A DNA stretch of 64,000 nucleotides from Pacificimonas pallii (GTDB taxonomy: Bacteria; Pseudomonadota; Alphaproteobacteria; Sphingomonadales; Sphingomonadaceae), in the NCBI RefSeq assembly GCF_019204005.1, contig NZ_JAGSPA010000001.1, forward strand, positions 62,001-126,000, read 5' to 3'. The position numbers and the translations under genes were made by a program. Positions within the stretch are counted from its first letter, which is position 1. Each line of letters starts with the position of its first letter. The notes under the pieces are model-generated. The model was not told where the DNA came from and did no database searches. It worked only from the letters and a program-made list of their open reading frames with translations. Below, in pieces: positions 8,862 to 19,243 of the stretch.

Positions 8862-11204
8862 TCACCCCACCTCGGCCCGCAGCTCCGCGATCAGTTCGGG
8901 CACGCGCGTCAAACGGCCTTCCTCCGCATTCAGGATCGCCCGGAAGGCATTTCGCTTCATGACATATATTTCATCGTCATAGAGCTGATGCTCGGTTGGC
9001 AATGTCGACAGCACGATGTCGACCAGGCGCTCCGCCCCATGCAGGCGGCCCCATAGATAATCGTTTTCGCGGTACGCCCTGCTGAAGAAGGCGCCGAAAC
9101 TGTTGAACCGAATGCCCTTCAGCGTTGTTTCCGCCCCTCCGGCGCGCAGGCTCGTCGCATCGTCGGGGGAAATCCTGTCGACCTTGATCTCGTCATATTC
9201 ATCCAGGCCCTCGCCCTGCAGCAACGGAAATGTTGCGATATCATAGAAGGAAAAACCCAGCCACGCCCGCGATATGACCCGCCGCACGGCGGGCGGCAGG
9301 TCCGCCTGCCGCAGCATTTTCGAAAACCGCTCGTCCGCGCGCTGGTCGCAATCGACAAGCGCAAGCGCATTCCCATATGCCCTTACCGCTGCGCCGGTAT
9401 CCTTAAGGATATCAGTCGCCGCCGACCGCACATTGTCACCAAAAAAACTGCGATTGCGCCGGTCGAGAAACGGCGCGAGCATCTCGTACAGGACGGCCTT
9501 GGCGCCTTCCGCCACGTCCCGGTCCTCACCCGTCAGCGTATCAATAAGCGTACCGAGCTGACGCATCGCATAGCGCACGCGGCGTGTCCGGTAACCCAGG
9601 TCGTAACTTCTCAGAAACCCGACATATTTATCGGCGGCCGCCAGTTTCGGTTTCACCGTTCGCGTGATCTCGTCAATATTATTGTGGTGCACCCACGCCC
9701 ATAGCGCGCGGCGCACATCCTCGCCCGGTCCCGGATCGCCATGGCCGCCCAGGTCGACCATCGTCACCGCCATCGTTTCGACGATCTGCGACAGCTTCAG
9801 ATGTGCGTAGCCGGGATAGGCATAGCCTGCCCGCGCGACGGCGGCGGCATTGGCCTTGTCCCGCAGCGCCGACAATCTGGCCACGCTCGGCTTCAGTGTG
9901 AATGTACGCAGGCCCAAGGCTTCATTGATCTCCGCATCCGTCGAACGCGCGATCCCCGCCAGCACATGCTGCATGCGCCGTACCCGCCTGCTCATCCCCT
10001 GCAGCGCATCCAGATCGTCGCGGATTGGCTGTTCGCGCGGAATATCGCTCAGGGATTTCAGGATCGTCGTGAAGAACCCCGGTGGCTCTTCACTGACGGC
10101 ATCGTCATTGCCGCTCCTGCCCCCGATCGAACGAATTCCGGGTTTCGGGTCGATATAGACAAATCGCCGGTCGACTTCCCGCGTCGCCGGGCGGTTCTTG
10201 AGCGCGGCAATGGCCGGACGAAAGGGGGCGTTGTTCAGAATGGAACCGTCCAGCAGCGATGCGGTTTCCCGCACCCGCTTTTCGGCCCGGTGCGGAAAGA
10301 CCTTGCGCAGAAACGCGTCGCGATCACCCCAGCTGCCGCCGCGGGCACTGACGACCTCATCCATCTCCAGCGTCCGGAATGGCGGGAAGGCACCTGGAAA
10401 ACTCGCCGTCGCGCGCGCTGCAAAGGCAAGACTGGGCAGCGCGGCAAGGTGTCGGTTGGCGCCATTATGGCCGCTGTCGCGAAACGCGATGATCTTGCGA
10501 TGTTCCGTCTCGACGATCCGCTTCGGGCTGTGCAGTCTTAACTTTTCCGGATGTCCGGCAAAGTCCGTCACCGTCACGAACAGATCAAGCGGCTGGCCGT
10601 TCGGCAGCAGCGGCGGCCCGTCAGGACTGTTATGGATCGCCTCAAGCGCATCAAGCAGGAAGCCCGAAAAGGTGCTGCCTGAAAAGGGCGGGCTGAACCA
10701 GCGCGACCGGATGAAGCGGGCAAGCTTTTCCTCGACTTCCCTGCGGGTGTCCGGTTCCTCGATCTCGCCTATGAAATCCGCGCTCCGGCGGCGGCGCAGA
10801 TACATCATCAGCGGCCCGGACATCAATTTGGTCAGCTTCGATCCCAACCGCGCTTCTTCGTCCAGCAGTTCGTCGATATCGGCCTTTTCCAGCCACAGGT
10901 CGACCAGCGGGTCGAGCGAACGGCCTGACGAAATCGCCTCTGCCAGAAAGATGCCGTTGATCCCGCCCGCCGACGCCCCCGCGATAATGTCGGCCATCAC
11001 GCGCAAACGGATATGTTTGCCCACGCGCGCGAGGAGGTCGTAATAGACCGCCTCGGTATCGTCTGCGGGCCGGGGCTCGCCCGCCGTCAGTGCCCGCGAT
11101 GCGCGCAGCAGCTTCCAGGCTTCACGGGTGATGCCATGCATGTAGACGGCCAGACTGATTCCGCCATAGCAGACCAGCGCGAGGCGAAGTTCTTTCTCCT
11201 GCAT
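8862..11204 (-). CDS. Patatin-like phospholipase family protein (long patatin-related type)
   Basis: 780 residues. The N-terminal domain has the patatin Ser-Asp hydrolase motifs: a CYGGISLAV oxyanion-type loop at residues 12-20, the nucleophile elbow GASAGG with Ser78, and a DGSILNNAPF motif supplying the catalytic Asp. The long C-terminal half (about residues 400-780) is mostly helical and fits the 'patatin-related protein' family that carries DUF3376. The expected activity is acyl ester hydrolysis of lipids; the substrate is unknown. Start ATG 11204 begins the conserved MQEKELRLALV; a 12-codon upstream extension in frame looks non-coding. No membrane segment or signal peptide is apparent. 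It lies 53 bases after gltB on the same strand. Confidence 0.85.
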   Translation of the reverse strand: MQEKELRLALVCYGGISLAVYMHGITREAWKLLRASRALTAGEPRPADDTEAVYYDLLARVGKHIRLRVMADIIAGASAGGINGIFLAEAISSGRSLDPLVDLWLEKADIDELLDEEARLGSKLTKLMSGPLMMYLRRRRSADFIGEIEEPDTRREVEEKLARFIRSRWFSPPFSGSTFSGFLLDALEAIHNSPDGPPLLPNGQPLDLFVTVTDFAGHPEKLRLHSPKRIVETEHRKIIAFRDSGHNGANRHLAALPSLAFAARATASFPGAFPPFRTLEMDEVVSARGGSWGDRDAFLRKVFPHRAEKRVRETASLLDGSILNNAPFRPAIAALKNRPATREVDRRFVYIDPKPGIRSIGGRSGNDDAVSEEPPGFFTTILKSLSDIPREQPIRDDLDALQGMSRRVRRMQHVLAGIARSTDAEINEALGLRTFTLKPSVARLSALRDKANAAAVARAGYAYPGYAHLKLSQIVETMAVTMVDLGGHGDPGPGEDVRRALWAWVHHNNIDEITRTVKPKLAAADKYVGFLRSYDLGYRTRRVRYAMRQLGTLIDTLTGEDRDVAEGAKAVLYEMLAPFLDRRNRSFFGDNVRSAATDILKDTGAAVRAYGNALALVDCDQRADERFSKMLRQADLPPAVRRVISRAWLGFSFYDIATFPLLQGEGLDEYDEIKVDRISPDDATSLRAGGAETTLKGIRFNSFGAFFSRAYRENDYLWGRLHGAERLVDIVLSTLPTEHQLYDDEIYVMKRNAFRAILNAEEGRLTRVPELIAELRAEVG

Positions 11205-11257
11205 GGCGCAGAAGTTAGTCGGACGATCCGGGCAGCGCAATCGCCGCGCGGTTCATG

Positions 11258-14200
11258 TCACTCCGCCGCTACGACTTCGTCTTCGTCCAGCGGGGCCTCC
11301 AGCGTGTGCAGGATCTCTTTCGGCACGACCTGTACGAATTTCGGCAGTGCGTCGGTCCAGTCGTCCAATATGGCCTTGGCCCATTTCGACTCTGTCGCGT
11401 GCCAGTGACTTTCAATGGCGAAGCGCAGATGCGCCTCCCAATGCGCGGAGCGTACCGGGCCATGAACGACACTTTCAGGGTTCAGGCGCGTTTCGAAATC
11501 GCCGGCCTCGTCATAGATATAGGCCATGCCGCCCGTCATGCCCGCGCCGAAATTGTCGCCGACCGGTCCCAGGATCACGGCAAGTCCGCCCGTCATATAT
11601 TCGCACGCATTCGCGCCGGCGCCTTCCACCACGACGGTCGCGCCGGAATTCCGCACGGCAAAGCGCTCGCCCGCAATCCCCGCCGCGAACAGTTCACCCG
11701 ACGTCGCGCCGTAAAGAACGGTATTGCCGATAATCACATTCTCGTTCGATTTCAGCGGCGAGGATACCAGCGGACGCACCACGATGCGCGCGCCGGACAG
11801 GCCCTTTCCGACATAGTCATTGGCATCGCCCAGCACCTCCAGCGTCAGGCCCTGCACCGCAAAGGCACCGAGCGACTGCCCGGCACTCCCGCGCAGACGT
11901 ACATGCACGTGCCCCGGATCCAGGCCGTCCATCCCGTAGGTCTTGACGATGTGATGGGACAGGCGCGTGCCGACGGCGCGGTGCGTGTTTCTGACCGCGT
12001 AGGTCAGCTGCATTTTTTCCCGCCGTTCAAAAACGGCCGCGGCGTCCGCCATAATCTGCGCATCGAGCGTGTCGGCGACTTCGTTTCTGTGCCCCTCTAT
12101 GTTGAAACGCCTTTGCGCGTTTTCGCGCACATCGGGCTTTGCCAAAATCGGGTTCAGGTCGAGATCGTCAAGATGCTCGGCGCCGCGTGAGACCTGCCGT
12201 AGCAGCTCGGTACGGCCGATGACTTCGTCCAGGCTGCGCATACCGAGCGAGGCAAGGATTTCGCGCACTTCCTCGGCGATGAAGCTGATCAGGTTGATGA
12301 CCTTTTCCGGTGTACCGGTGAACTTCGCCCGCAGTGCCTCATCCTGCGTACAGATGCCCACCGGACAGGTGTTCGAATGACACTGACGCACCATGATGCA
12401 GCCCATCGCCACCAGGTTCAGCGTCCCGATCCCGAATTCCTCAGCACCCAGGATCGCGGCGATCACGACATCGCGTCCGGTCTTGATCCCGCCATCGGTG
12501 CGCAGTTTCACACGGCTTCTCAGGCCATTTAGCGACAGCACCTGATTGACCTCGCTAAGGCCCATTTCCCACGGCGTACCGGCATATTTGATGCTGGTCT
12601 GCGGACTGGCACCGGTACCGCCGGTATGGCCAGCGACCAGAATGACGTCCGCATGTGCCTTTGCCACTCCCGCCGCGACGGTACCGATGCCTGCCGAGCT
12701 CACCAGTTTCACGCAGACACGCGCGGTCGGGTTGATCTGTTTCAGGTCGTAAATCAGCTGCGCCAGATCCTCGATCGAATAAATATCATGATGCGGCGGC
12801 GGGCTGATCAGCGTGACGCCCGGCGTGGAATGCCGCAGTTTCGCGATCAGGTCGGTGACCTTGAACCCTGGCAGCTGACCGCCTTCCCCTGGCTTTGCCC
12901 CCTGTGCCACCTTGATCTCGATCTCGGTGCAGGCATTCAGATACTCCGCCGTCACGCCAAAGCGGCCCGACGCGATCTGCTTGATTGTCGAGTTCGCATT
13001 GTCGCCGTTCGCATAGGGCGTAAAGCGCTTCTTGTCCTCGCCGCCCTCGCCCGACACGGCCTTTGCGCCGATGCGATTCATGGCAATGGCGAGCGTTTCA
13101 TGTGCCTCCGGGCTCAGCGCGCCCATCGACATGCCGGGCGACACGAAGCGCTTGCGGATTTCCGAGATACTTTCGACCTCATCGACGGGCACCGGCTTCG
13201 CGGCACTGGTGAAGCCCATCAGGTCGCGCAGATAGATGGGGTCCAGGTCCGCGCATCCCCGGCTGAACTGCTGATAGGCTGAATAGGACCCCCGCGCGAC
13301 CGCCTCCTGCAACAGGTGGATCAGATTCGCCTGATAGGCGTGCGGCTCCGCGCCCGACCGATAGCGATACATACCGCCCACGGGCAGCGCGGTGACATCT
13401 TCGTCAAACGCCTCTTCATGCCGGTCGCAGGCCGACTGGTGCAGGCTGGCAAAACCCTCGCCCGAAATCTTTGACGGCATGCCGGGAAAGAATTCCTGCA
13501 CCAGACTGCGGGAGATCCCCACCGCCTCGAAATTATAGCCGCCGCGATATGAGGAGATGATGGAAATCCCCATCTTCGACATGATCTTCAAAAGACCGCC
13601 GTCGATTGCTGTCTTGAAGCGCTGCACCGCCTGATCCAGCGACACATCCCCGAACAGGCCGCGCGCATGCCGGGCCGCGATGGCCTCCTGCGCCAGATAG
13701 GCGTTCACGGTCGTTGTCCCGACGCCGATCAGGACGGCGAAATAATGTGTGTCGAGGCATTCCGCCGAACGCACATTGATGCTGGCATATGACCGCAGAC
13801 CTTTTCTGACCAGGTGCGTATGCACGCCCGCCGCCGCCAGGATCATGGTGATTCCCATACGGTCCGGTCCGACATGCTCGTCGGTCAGGAACAGCTGCGA
13901 CTTGCCGGAACGGACAGCATGTTCCGCCTCTTCGCGCACGCGTTTGATGGCGTCGCGCAGATCGTTCTGATCGCCGCCGACAGGAAACGTACAGTCGATT
14001 TCCGCGGACATGCCATTTTCGTCGCCACAGCCGAAATGGCGCTTCAGCACGTGCCAGTCGCGGTTGGTCAGGACGGGCGATTTCGCGACCATCACGCCGC
14101 GCTGATCGGCCTTTTCATCCAGCACGTTGGTAAAGTTGGAAAACCGTGTCTTCAGCGACATCACCCGCGATTCGCGCAGGGAGTCGATGGGCGGATTCGT

Positions 14201-15811
14201 GACCTGGCTGAAATTCTGCCGGAAAAAATGGCTGAACGTGCGCGGATTGGGACTGACCACACCCAGCGGCGTATCGTCACCCATCGATCCGATGGCTTCC
14301 TTCCCCTCCTCGACCATCGGCGACAGGATCAGCTCCATGTCCTCCATGGTCATACCGGCCGCCACCAAACGCCGGCGCAGTTCCGCGCGTTCATATTCCG
14401 GCTGCGGTTCCGGCGCATCGGCGCCTGGCAGCGTCTCGAACGTCGTGAAATTCGCGATCAGTTCAGCGTAATTCTTCGCGCCCGCGACCCGGTCCTTGAT
14501 CTCCCGGTCATGATAAAGCCGCGTTTCTTCCAGATCGACGGCGATCAGCTGTCCAGGGCCAAGCGCGCCCTTCTCAACCACATTCGCCTCGGCGACGGGG
14601 ACCATGCCGGTCTCCGACCCGACGAGCAGCAGATTGTCGCCCGTAATCGTGTAGCGCATGGGGCGCAGCGCATTCCTGTCGACACTCGCGACCATCCAGC
14701 GGCCATCGGTCATGGCGACGGCGGCGGGGCCGTCCCAGGGCTCCATGACCGAGGCGAAAAAGGCGTACATCGAACGGTGCTCATCGGGCAGCGTCGAATC
14801 TTTCGACCACGCCTCCGGGATCAGCATCAGTTTCGCCGTCGGCGCATCGCGGCCCGAACGCACCATCACCTCGAACGTCGCATCGAGCGCCGCCGTGTCC
14901 GACGCGCCCGCCGGAATGACCGGCTTCACTTCCGCCGAATGGTCGCCAAACGCCTCGGCGGCCATCAGCATTTCGTGGCTCTTCATCCAGTTCTTATTGC
15001 CGCGCACCGTGTTGATTTCGCCATTATGGGCCAGCGTGCGAAACGGCTGTGCCAGCCACCATTCCGGGAAGGTATTTGTGGAATAGCGCTGATGGAAAAT
15101 CGCAAAGCGGCTGGTGAACCGGTCATCGTTCAGATCGGGATAGAAGTCCGCTAGGCTCTCCGCCAGGAACAGCCCCTTGTAGATGATGGAGCGCGACGAC
15201 AGAGAACAGAAGTAGAAATCCTTGATCTGCGCCGCGATGACGCGCTTTTCGATGCGGCGGCGGACCAGATAGAGGTCCTTTTCGAACTTCGCCTGATGCG
15301 AGTAGTCCGGTCCGGGGTTGGGGCCCGCGATCATGATCTGTTCGATCTCGGGCCGCGTCATGCGCGCCTTCTCGCCAATCACACTGGTGTTCACCGGCAC
15401 CTGCCGCCAGCCATAGATCTGATAGCCGAAATCGAGAATCTCGGACTCGACGATCGCGCGGCACGTCTCCTGATCCGCCAGTGACGTGCGCGGCAGGAAC
15501 ACCTGGCCAACCGCCAGCAGGCTATCCCGGCGCGGCCGGTGGCCGGTACGCTCGATATGCTGGTTGAAGAACGCCACCGGCAGTTCGACATGGATGCCCG
15601 CGCCGTCGCCGGTTTTGCCGTCGGCATCCACCGCACCGCGATGATAGACCGCCTTCAGCGCATCGATCCCCAGTTGCACGACCCGCCGCGACGCCTTGCC
15701 GTCCGTCGCCGCGATCATGCCGACACCGCACGCATCGCCCTCCATATCGGGACGATACATGCCCTCGGCGGCAAGACGTTCGCGTTCGCTGTGGATGTCG
15801 GTCATCTTCAT
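11258..15811 (-). CDS. gltB: Glutamate synthase (NADPH) large subunit
   Basis: 1517 residues, the normal length. GltB with GltD makes two glutamates from glutamine and 2-oxoglutarate. After a 27-residue propeptide, Cys28 in DACGVG is the class-II glutamine amidotransferase nucleophile exposed by processing. The central and FMN domains contain GHTGGTGASP, and the 3Fe-4S cysteines lie in the run CIMVRQCHSNTCPVG. The C-terminal GXGXG beta-helix domain completes the family plan. The start could be ATG 15811 or, two codons later, ATG 15805. It is transcribed after gltD and the DUF2059 gene on the minus strand. Confidence 0.96.
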   Translation of the reverse strand: MKMTDIHSERERLAAEGMYRPDMEGDACGVGMIAATDGKASRRVVQLGIDALKAVYHRGAVDADGKTGDGAGIHVELPVAFFNQHIERTGHRPRRDSLLAVGQVFLPRTSLADQETCRAIVESEILDFGYQIYGWRQVPVNTSVIGEKARMTRPEIEQIMIAGPNPGPDYSHQAKFEKDLYLVRRRIEKRVIAAQIKDFYFCSLSSRSIIYKGLFLAESLADFYPDLNDDRFTSRFAIFHQRYSTNTFPEWWLAQPFRTLAHNGEINTVRGNKNWMKSHEMLMAAEAFGDHSAEVKPVIPAGASDTAALDATFEVMVRSGRDAPTAKLMLIPEAWSKDSTLPDEHRSMYAFFASVMEPWDGPAAVAMTDGRWMVASVDRNALRPMRYTITGDNLLLVGSETGMVPVAEANVVEKGALGPGQLIAVDLEETRLYHDREIKDRVAGAKNYAELIANFTTFETLPGADAPEPQPEYERAELRRRLVAAGMTMEDMELILSPMVEEGKEAIGSMGDDTPLGVVSPNPRTFSHFFRQNFSQVTNPPIDSLRESRVMSLKTRFSNFTNVLDEKADQRGVMVAKSPVLTNRDWHVLKRHFGCGDENGMSAEIDCTFPVGGDQNDLRDAIKRVREEAEHAVRSGKSQLFLTDEHVGPDRMGITMILAAAGVHTHLVRKGLRSYASINVRSAECLDTHYFAVLIGVGTTTVNAYLAQEAIAARHARGLFGDVSLDQAVQRFKTAIDGGLLKIMSKMGISIISSYRGGYNFEAVGISRSLVQEFFPGMPSKISGEGFASLHQSACDRHEEAFDEDVTALPVGGMYRYRSGAEPHAYQANLIHLLQEAVARGSYSAYQQFSRGCADLDPIYLRDLMGFTSAAKPVPVDEVESISEIRKRFVSPGMSMGALSPEAHETLAIAMNRIGAKAVSGEGGEDKKRFTPYANGDNANSTIKQIASGRFGVTAEYLNACTEIEIKVAQGAKPGEGGQLPGFKVTDLIAKLRHSTPGVTLISPPPHHDIYSIEDLAQLIYDLKQINPTARVCVKLVSSAGIGTVAAGVAKAHADVILVAGHTGGTGASPQTSIKYAGTPWEMGLSEVNQVLSLNGLRSRVKLRTDGGIKTGRDVVIAAILGAEEFGIGTLNLVAMGCIMVRQCHSNTCPVGICTQDEALRAKFTGTPEKVINLISFIAEEVREILASLGMRSLDEVIGRTELLRQVSRGAEHLDDLDLNPILAKPDVRENAQRRFNIEGHRNEVADTLDAQIMADAAAVFERREKMQLTYAVRNTHRAVGTRLSHHIVKTYGMDGLDPGHVHVRLRGSAGQSLGAFAVQGLTLEVLGDANDYVGKGLSGARIVVRPLVSSPLKSNENVIIGNTVLYGATSGELFAAGIAGERFAVRNSGATVVVEGAGANACEYMTGGLAVILGPVGDNFGAGMTGGMAYIYDEAGDFETRLNPESVVHGPVRSAHWEAHLRFAIESHWHATESKWAKAILDDWTDALPKFVQVVPKEILHTLEAPLDEDEVVAAE

Positions 15812-15918
15812 GCTTTCATTTCATCTCTCTCCCATCTGAGGGAGTGGACACGACGACTCGGCGGCTGGTTTGCCTCGCCAAACTGCGCCGAGCTTCTCCC
15901 CTCAAGCGGGAAGAGGAC

Positions 15919-16569
15919 CTACTCGCCCGGCTTCTTCACAGGCGGCAGATGCGCGGTCGCCTCCTGCACCTTCACCATGATCCCCGGCATCGCCTGCATG
16001 ATCTCCGGAACGAAGGCCTGCATTGCCTGCATCATTTCCGGGTCGGTAAAGGTCGCCATATAGGCCGCCGCGAATTTCCCGCCCGATGGCGTGTCGAAGA
16101 AACCGGCAATGTCGGTCAGCTCATCGGCGCTAAAGCGCCGCGCATAGCTTTGTGACAGGGCCGATTTCACGCTTGGTTCGATTTTCTCCATCAGGTTGGC
16201 CATTTCGGCGTTCATGATCTTCATGGTGATCTGCATGCGTTCTTCAAAGGCGGGGTCAGCCGCAGTAGCGACCTCACGCATGGACTTGCCTTCGGTCGCC
16301 GCGCGCGCCTCCTCGGACATCGACGCATCGACGCCCATATCGGCGGGCGTCATGTCCATCATGGAGCCCATCACCTGGTTCATCATCTGATCCATCGTGT
16401 CCTCCATCATCTTGCGATAGAAGCCATCCGGCAGCAGGTCGTCGACAACCTCCGTCGCAAGGGCGAGGCGGGCGTCCGCGCCATCATTTACCTGCGCATT
16501 TGCGGCACTTCCGGCCGACATCAGAACCATGCAGATCGCGGCCGTTCCCGCCTGGAATACAGTCTTCAT
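15919..16569 (-). CDS. Secreted DUF2059 domain protein
   Basis: 216 residues with a signal peptide (MKTVFQAGTA through an ANA cleavage-like site near residue 25). The mature part is helical and very methionine-rich (MMEDTMDQMMNQVMGSMMDM). The region ARRFSADELTDIAGFFDTPSGGKF matches the C-terminal DUF2059 motif. Its function is unknown; it is predicted to be periplasmic. Start ATG 16569 has GGAGAC 6-7 bases upstream; a six-codon extension is possible. It lies between gltD (39-base gap) and gltB (about 107 bases) in the same orientation, so it may be read through by the gltD transcript. No mechanistic link to glutamate synthesis is evident. Confidence 0.75.
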   Translation of the reverse strand: MKTVFQAGTAAICMVLMSAGSAANAQVNDGADARLALATEVVDDLLPDGFYRKMMEDTMDQMMNQVMGSMMDMTPADMGVDASMSEEARAATEGKSMREVATAADPAFEERMQITMKIMNAEMANLMEKIEPSVKSALSQSYARRFSADELTDIAGFFDTPSGGKFAAAYMATFTDPEMMQAMQAFVPEIMQAMPGIMVKVQEATAHLPPVKKPGE

Positions 16570-16608
16570 GCTATTGTCTCCGTTCATCGGTGATGATTGT
16601 CACATCTT

Positions 16609-18054
16609 TCACGCCGCCACCTTCTCCGCGGCATCCTTCGCCATCAAATAGCTGTGCATGGTCTTCGCCACGTCGCGGCCATCGCGGATCGCCCAAACGA
16701 CCAGCGATGCGCCGCGCACGATGTCGCCAGCGGCGAAGACACCGTCCAGGCTGGTCATCATGGTTTTGTGATCGGTGCGCAGTGTGCCCCAGCGGGTGGT
16801 GCCGAGTTCGGGTGTGCCGAACATCTGTGGCAGGTCTTCGGGCGAAAAACCGAGCGCCATGATGACAAGGTCGGCGGTTTCGCGGAAATCCTCGCCGCCG
16901 GGTTCGGGCTGGCGGCGGCCATCGGGGCCGGGCTGGCCCAGCTTCATGCGCGTGCCGCGCACGGCGGAGACGGAACCATCCCTATCCTCAAACGCGGACG
17001 GCGCCGTCAGCCAGACGAATTCGACGCCTTCATCCTCGGCGTTTTTCACTTCGCTGGCGCTACCCGGCATGTTGGCGCGGTCGCGGCGGTACAGGCATTT
17101 CACGCTTTTCGCGCCCTGCCGGACCGCGGTGCGCACACAGTCCATGGCCGTGTCGCCGCCGCCAATCACGACGACCCGCTTTCCGGCGGCATTGAATGTG
17201 CCGTCATCGAAGCCCGGCACGTCGTCGCCAAAACCCTTGCGGTTCGATGCGATCAGATAGTCGAGCGCCTTTACGATACCGCCCGTGCCGACGCCCGGCG
17301 CCTGTAGCGCGCGCGCCTTATAGACACCTGTGGCGATCAGGATCGCATCATGCTCGGCGCGCAGCTGCTCCATCGTCGCGTCGGTGCCGACCTCGAACTC
17401 ATATTTGAAGACAATACCCGCCTCCTCCAGCCGTTTCAGACGGCGGCCGACGACATATTTTTCCAGCTTGAAACCCGGAATGCCGTAGGTCAGCAGCCCG
17501 CCGCCGCGGTCATGCCGGTCATAGACGGTGACCTTATAGCCTTTGCGGCGCAGCAATTCTGCCGCTGTCAAACCGGCGGGGCCGGAACCGATGATGCCGA
17601 CGCTACGGTGCGAACGATCGCGCAGAATGCCGATCGGCTTTACCCAGCCATTTTCCCACGCATTGTCAGTGATATATTTTTCGACTGCGCCGATGGTGAC
17701 CGCACCATGCCCGGAAGTCTCGATAACGCAATTGCCTTCACACAGGCGGTCCTGCGGGCAGATACGGCCGCAGATTTCCGGCATGGTCGAGGTGGACGCG
17801 GCCATCTCATAGGCTTCTTCAAGCCGCCCTTCCGCCGTCAGGCGCAGCCAGTCGGGAATGTTGTTGTGCAGCGGGCAGTGAACCTGACAGAAGGGCACGC
17901 CGCACTGGGAACAGCGCGACGACTGCTCTTCGGCCTTGTCCGTGATATAGGGTCGGCTGATTTCCAGAAAATCGTCGTCACGTTCCTCCGCGTCGCGCTT
18001 GACGGGATAGTCCTGCGCGATCTTCGTGAATTTCAGCATATCCGATGCCGCCAT
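16609..18054 (-). CDS. gltD: Glutamate synthase small subunit
   Basis: 481 residues. It is the flavoprotein that passes NADPH electrons to GltB. The N-terminal cysteine clusters [14 protein letters not shown] and [15 protein letters not shown] bind 4Fe-4S centres. The FAD Rossmann motif is [13 protein letters not shown] and the NADPH motif is GGGDTAMDC, followed by the RRDRANMPG segment. Start ATG 18054 (MAASDMLKF) is preferred; a seven-codon upstream extension and an internal ATG at MLKF are alternatives. It is the first gene of a gltD, DUF2059, gltB unit and diverges from uppP across 287 bases. Confidence 0.95.
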   Translation of the reverse strand: MAASDMLKFTKIAQDYPVKRDAEERDDDFLEISRPYITDKAEEQSSRCSQCGVPFCQVHCPLHNNIPDWLRLTAEGRLEEAYEMAASTSTMPEICGRICPQDRLCEGNCVIETSGHGAVTIGAVEKYITDNAWENGWVKPIGILRDRSHRSVGIIGSGPAGLTAAELLRRKGYKVTVYDRHDRGGGLLTYGIPGFKLEKYVVGRRLKRLEEAGIVFKYEFEVGTDATMEQLRAEHDAILIATGVYKARALQAPGVGTGGIVKALDYLIASNRKGFGDDVPGFDDGTFNAAGKRVVVIGGGDTAMDCVRTAVRQGAKSVKCLYRRDRANMPGSASEVKNAEDEGVEFVWLTAPSAFEDRDGSVSAVRGTRMKLGQPGPDGRRQPEPGGEDFRETADLVIMALGFSPEDLPQMFGTPELGTTRWGTLRTDHKTMMTSLDGVFAAGDIVRGASLVVWAIRDGRDVAKTMHSYLMAKDAAEKVAA

Positions 18055-18341
18055 AGGTTCCCGCCCGTCCTGCAATGGGTTTCATCATGCTGATTAATCG
18101 GGAAAACGCTGAAAGTCACGTCATTTATCAGGTTTATGACAGTTACACTGCCCTTTTAGAAGAGTATTTCAAGATTTATCCAACCGACTCCTAAACGACC
18201 CTGCAAATTAGTCTCAATTTCGTACTATTGGAATCGTGGCACGCAGCGATCTCAAACGCCGACCACGCAAAGTTGTGCAAATGGATTGCTCACGTGTAAG
18301 CGCGCGCTCAACGGTATCTTCTTATAGGACACGCGCGCGCC
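18055..18341. promoter_or_regulatory. Divergent intergenic region between gltD and uppP
   Basis: This 287-base stretch separates two divergently transcribed genes and is noticeably more AT-rich in its middle (about 18100-18240) than the coding DNA around it. It must contain both promoters. I find no convincing sigma-70 pair, sigma-54 element or palindromic operator by eye, and no small open frame with a ribosome site. Confidence 0.4.
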
Positions 18342-19139
18342 ATGGACTTCATCCAGTTGCTTATCATCGCCATCGTTCAGGGTGTGACAGAGTTCCTGCC
18401 GATCAGTTCGTCAGGCCATCTGATCCTGATCCCGAAACTGACCGACCTGCCCGATCAGGGTCCTCTGATCGATGTCGCCGTCCATGTCGGCACGCTGGCC
18501 GCAATCATCGTCTATTTCTGGCGGGACGTGCAGGGTTTGGCCAAAGGCGGTCTGGCCAGCGTCGGCATAGGCAGTGCGCCCGCGGAAAGGCGGCTGTTCT
18601 GGTACATCGTGGCGGGCACCATCCCCGCGGTCGTCCTGGGCCTGTTCCTGAAGACGGGCGGCTATCTGGAGGGCTTTCGCTCGGCGCAGCTGGTCGCGGT
18701 CAATCTGATATTCTGGGGCGTGGTGCTCGGTCTTGCCGATCATTTCGGCAAACATGTGAAGACCTTCGAGCAGGCGACCTTAAAGGACACGGTCATCATC
18801 GGCCTGTTTCAGGCGCTCGCGCTGATCCCGGGCACCAGCCGTAGCGGCATCACCATGTCCGCGGCGCGTGTCCTTGGCTATGGCCGGGTCGAGTCGGCGC
18901 GGTTCAGCTTCCTTCTGTCCATTCCGGCCATTGCAGGCGCGGGTCTTCTTGCCGTTCTCGACCTCGCCGATGCCACGGCGGACATGCAGCGGGACGCGCT
19001 CATTGCGGGAGCGCTGACCTTCGTGGCCGCGATCCTGACGATGGTGTTCCTGATGCGCTTCCTGAAGAAAGCGTCGATGATGGTGTTCGTCGTGTACCGG
19101 GTCGCGATGGGCGTCGCACTACTGGCGCTGGTCGCCTAG
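18342..19139 (+). CDS. uppP: Undecaprenyl-diphosphatase
   Basis: 265 residues, polytopic membrane protein. It dephosphorylates undecaprenyl pyrophosphate to recycle the lipid carrier for peptidoglycan and other envelope polymers, and its loss or gain affects bacitracin sensitivity. Both family active-site loops are present: residues 13-27 (VQGVTEFLPISSSGH) and the PGTSRSGITMSAA motif near residue 165. Start ATG 18342 gives the canonical MDFIQLLIIAI beginning. It is followed by a convergent RNase D gene, with 104 bases between the two stops. Confidence 0.95.
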   Translation: MDFIQLLIIAIVQGVTEFLPISSSGHLILIPKLTDLPDQGPLIDVAVHVGTLAAIIVYFWRDVQGLAKGGLASVGIGSAPAERRLFWYIVAGTIPAVVLGLFLKTGGYLEGFRSAQLVAVNLIFWGVVLGLADHFGKHVKTFEQATLKDTVIIGLFQALALIPGTSRSGITMSAARVLGYGRVESARFSFLLSIPAIAGAGLLAVLDLADATADMQRDALIAGALTFVAAILTMVFLMRFLKKASMMVFVVYRVAMGVALLALVA

Positions 19140-19243
19140 CGGACGCCTTGCGTGTCTCGGAGATATTGGCGGGGCTGACGTCCGCTCTCCCCTGCCGCCC
19201 GTCTGCGCACACCGGAACACGCCCGGAGCCACGCTCCGCCGCC

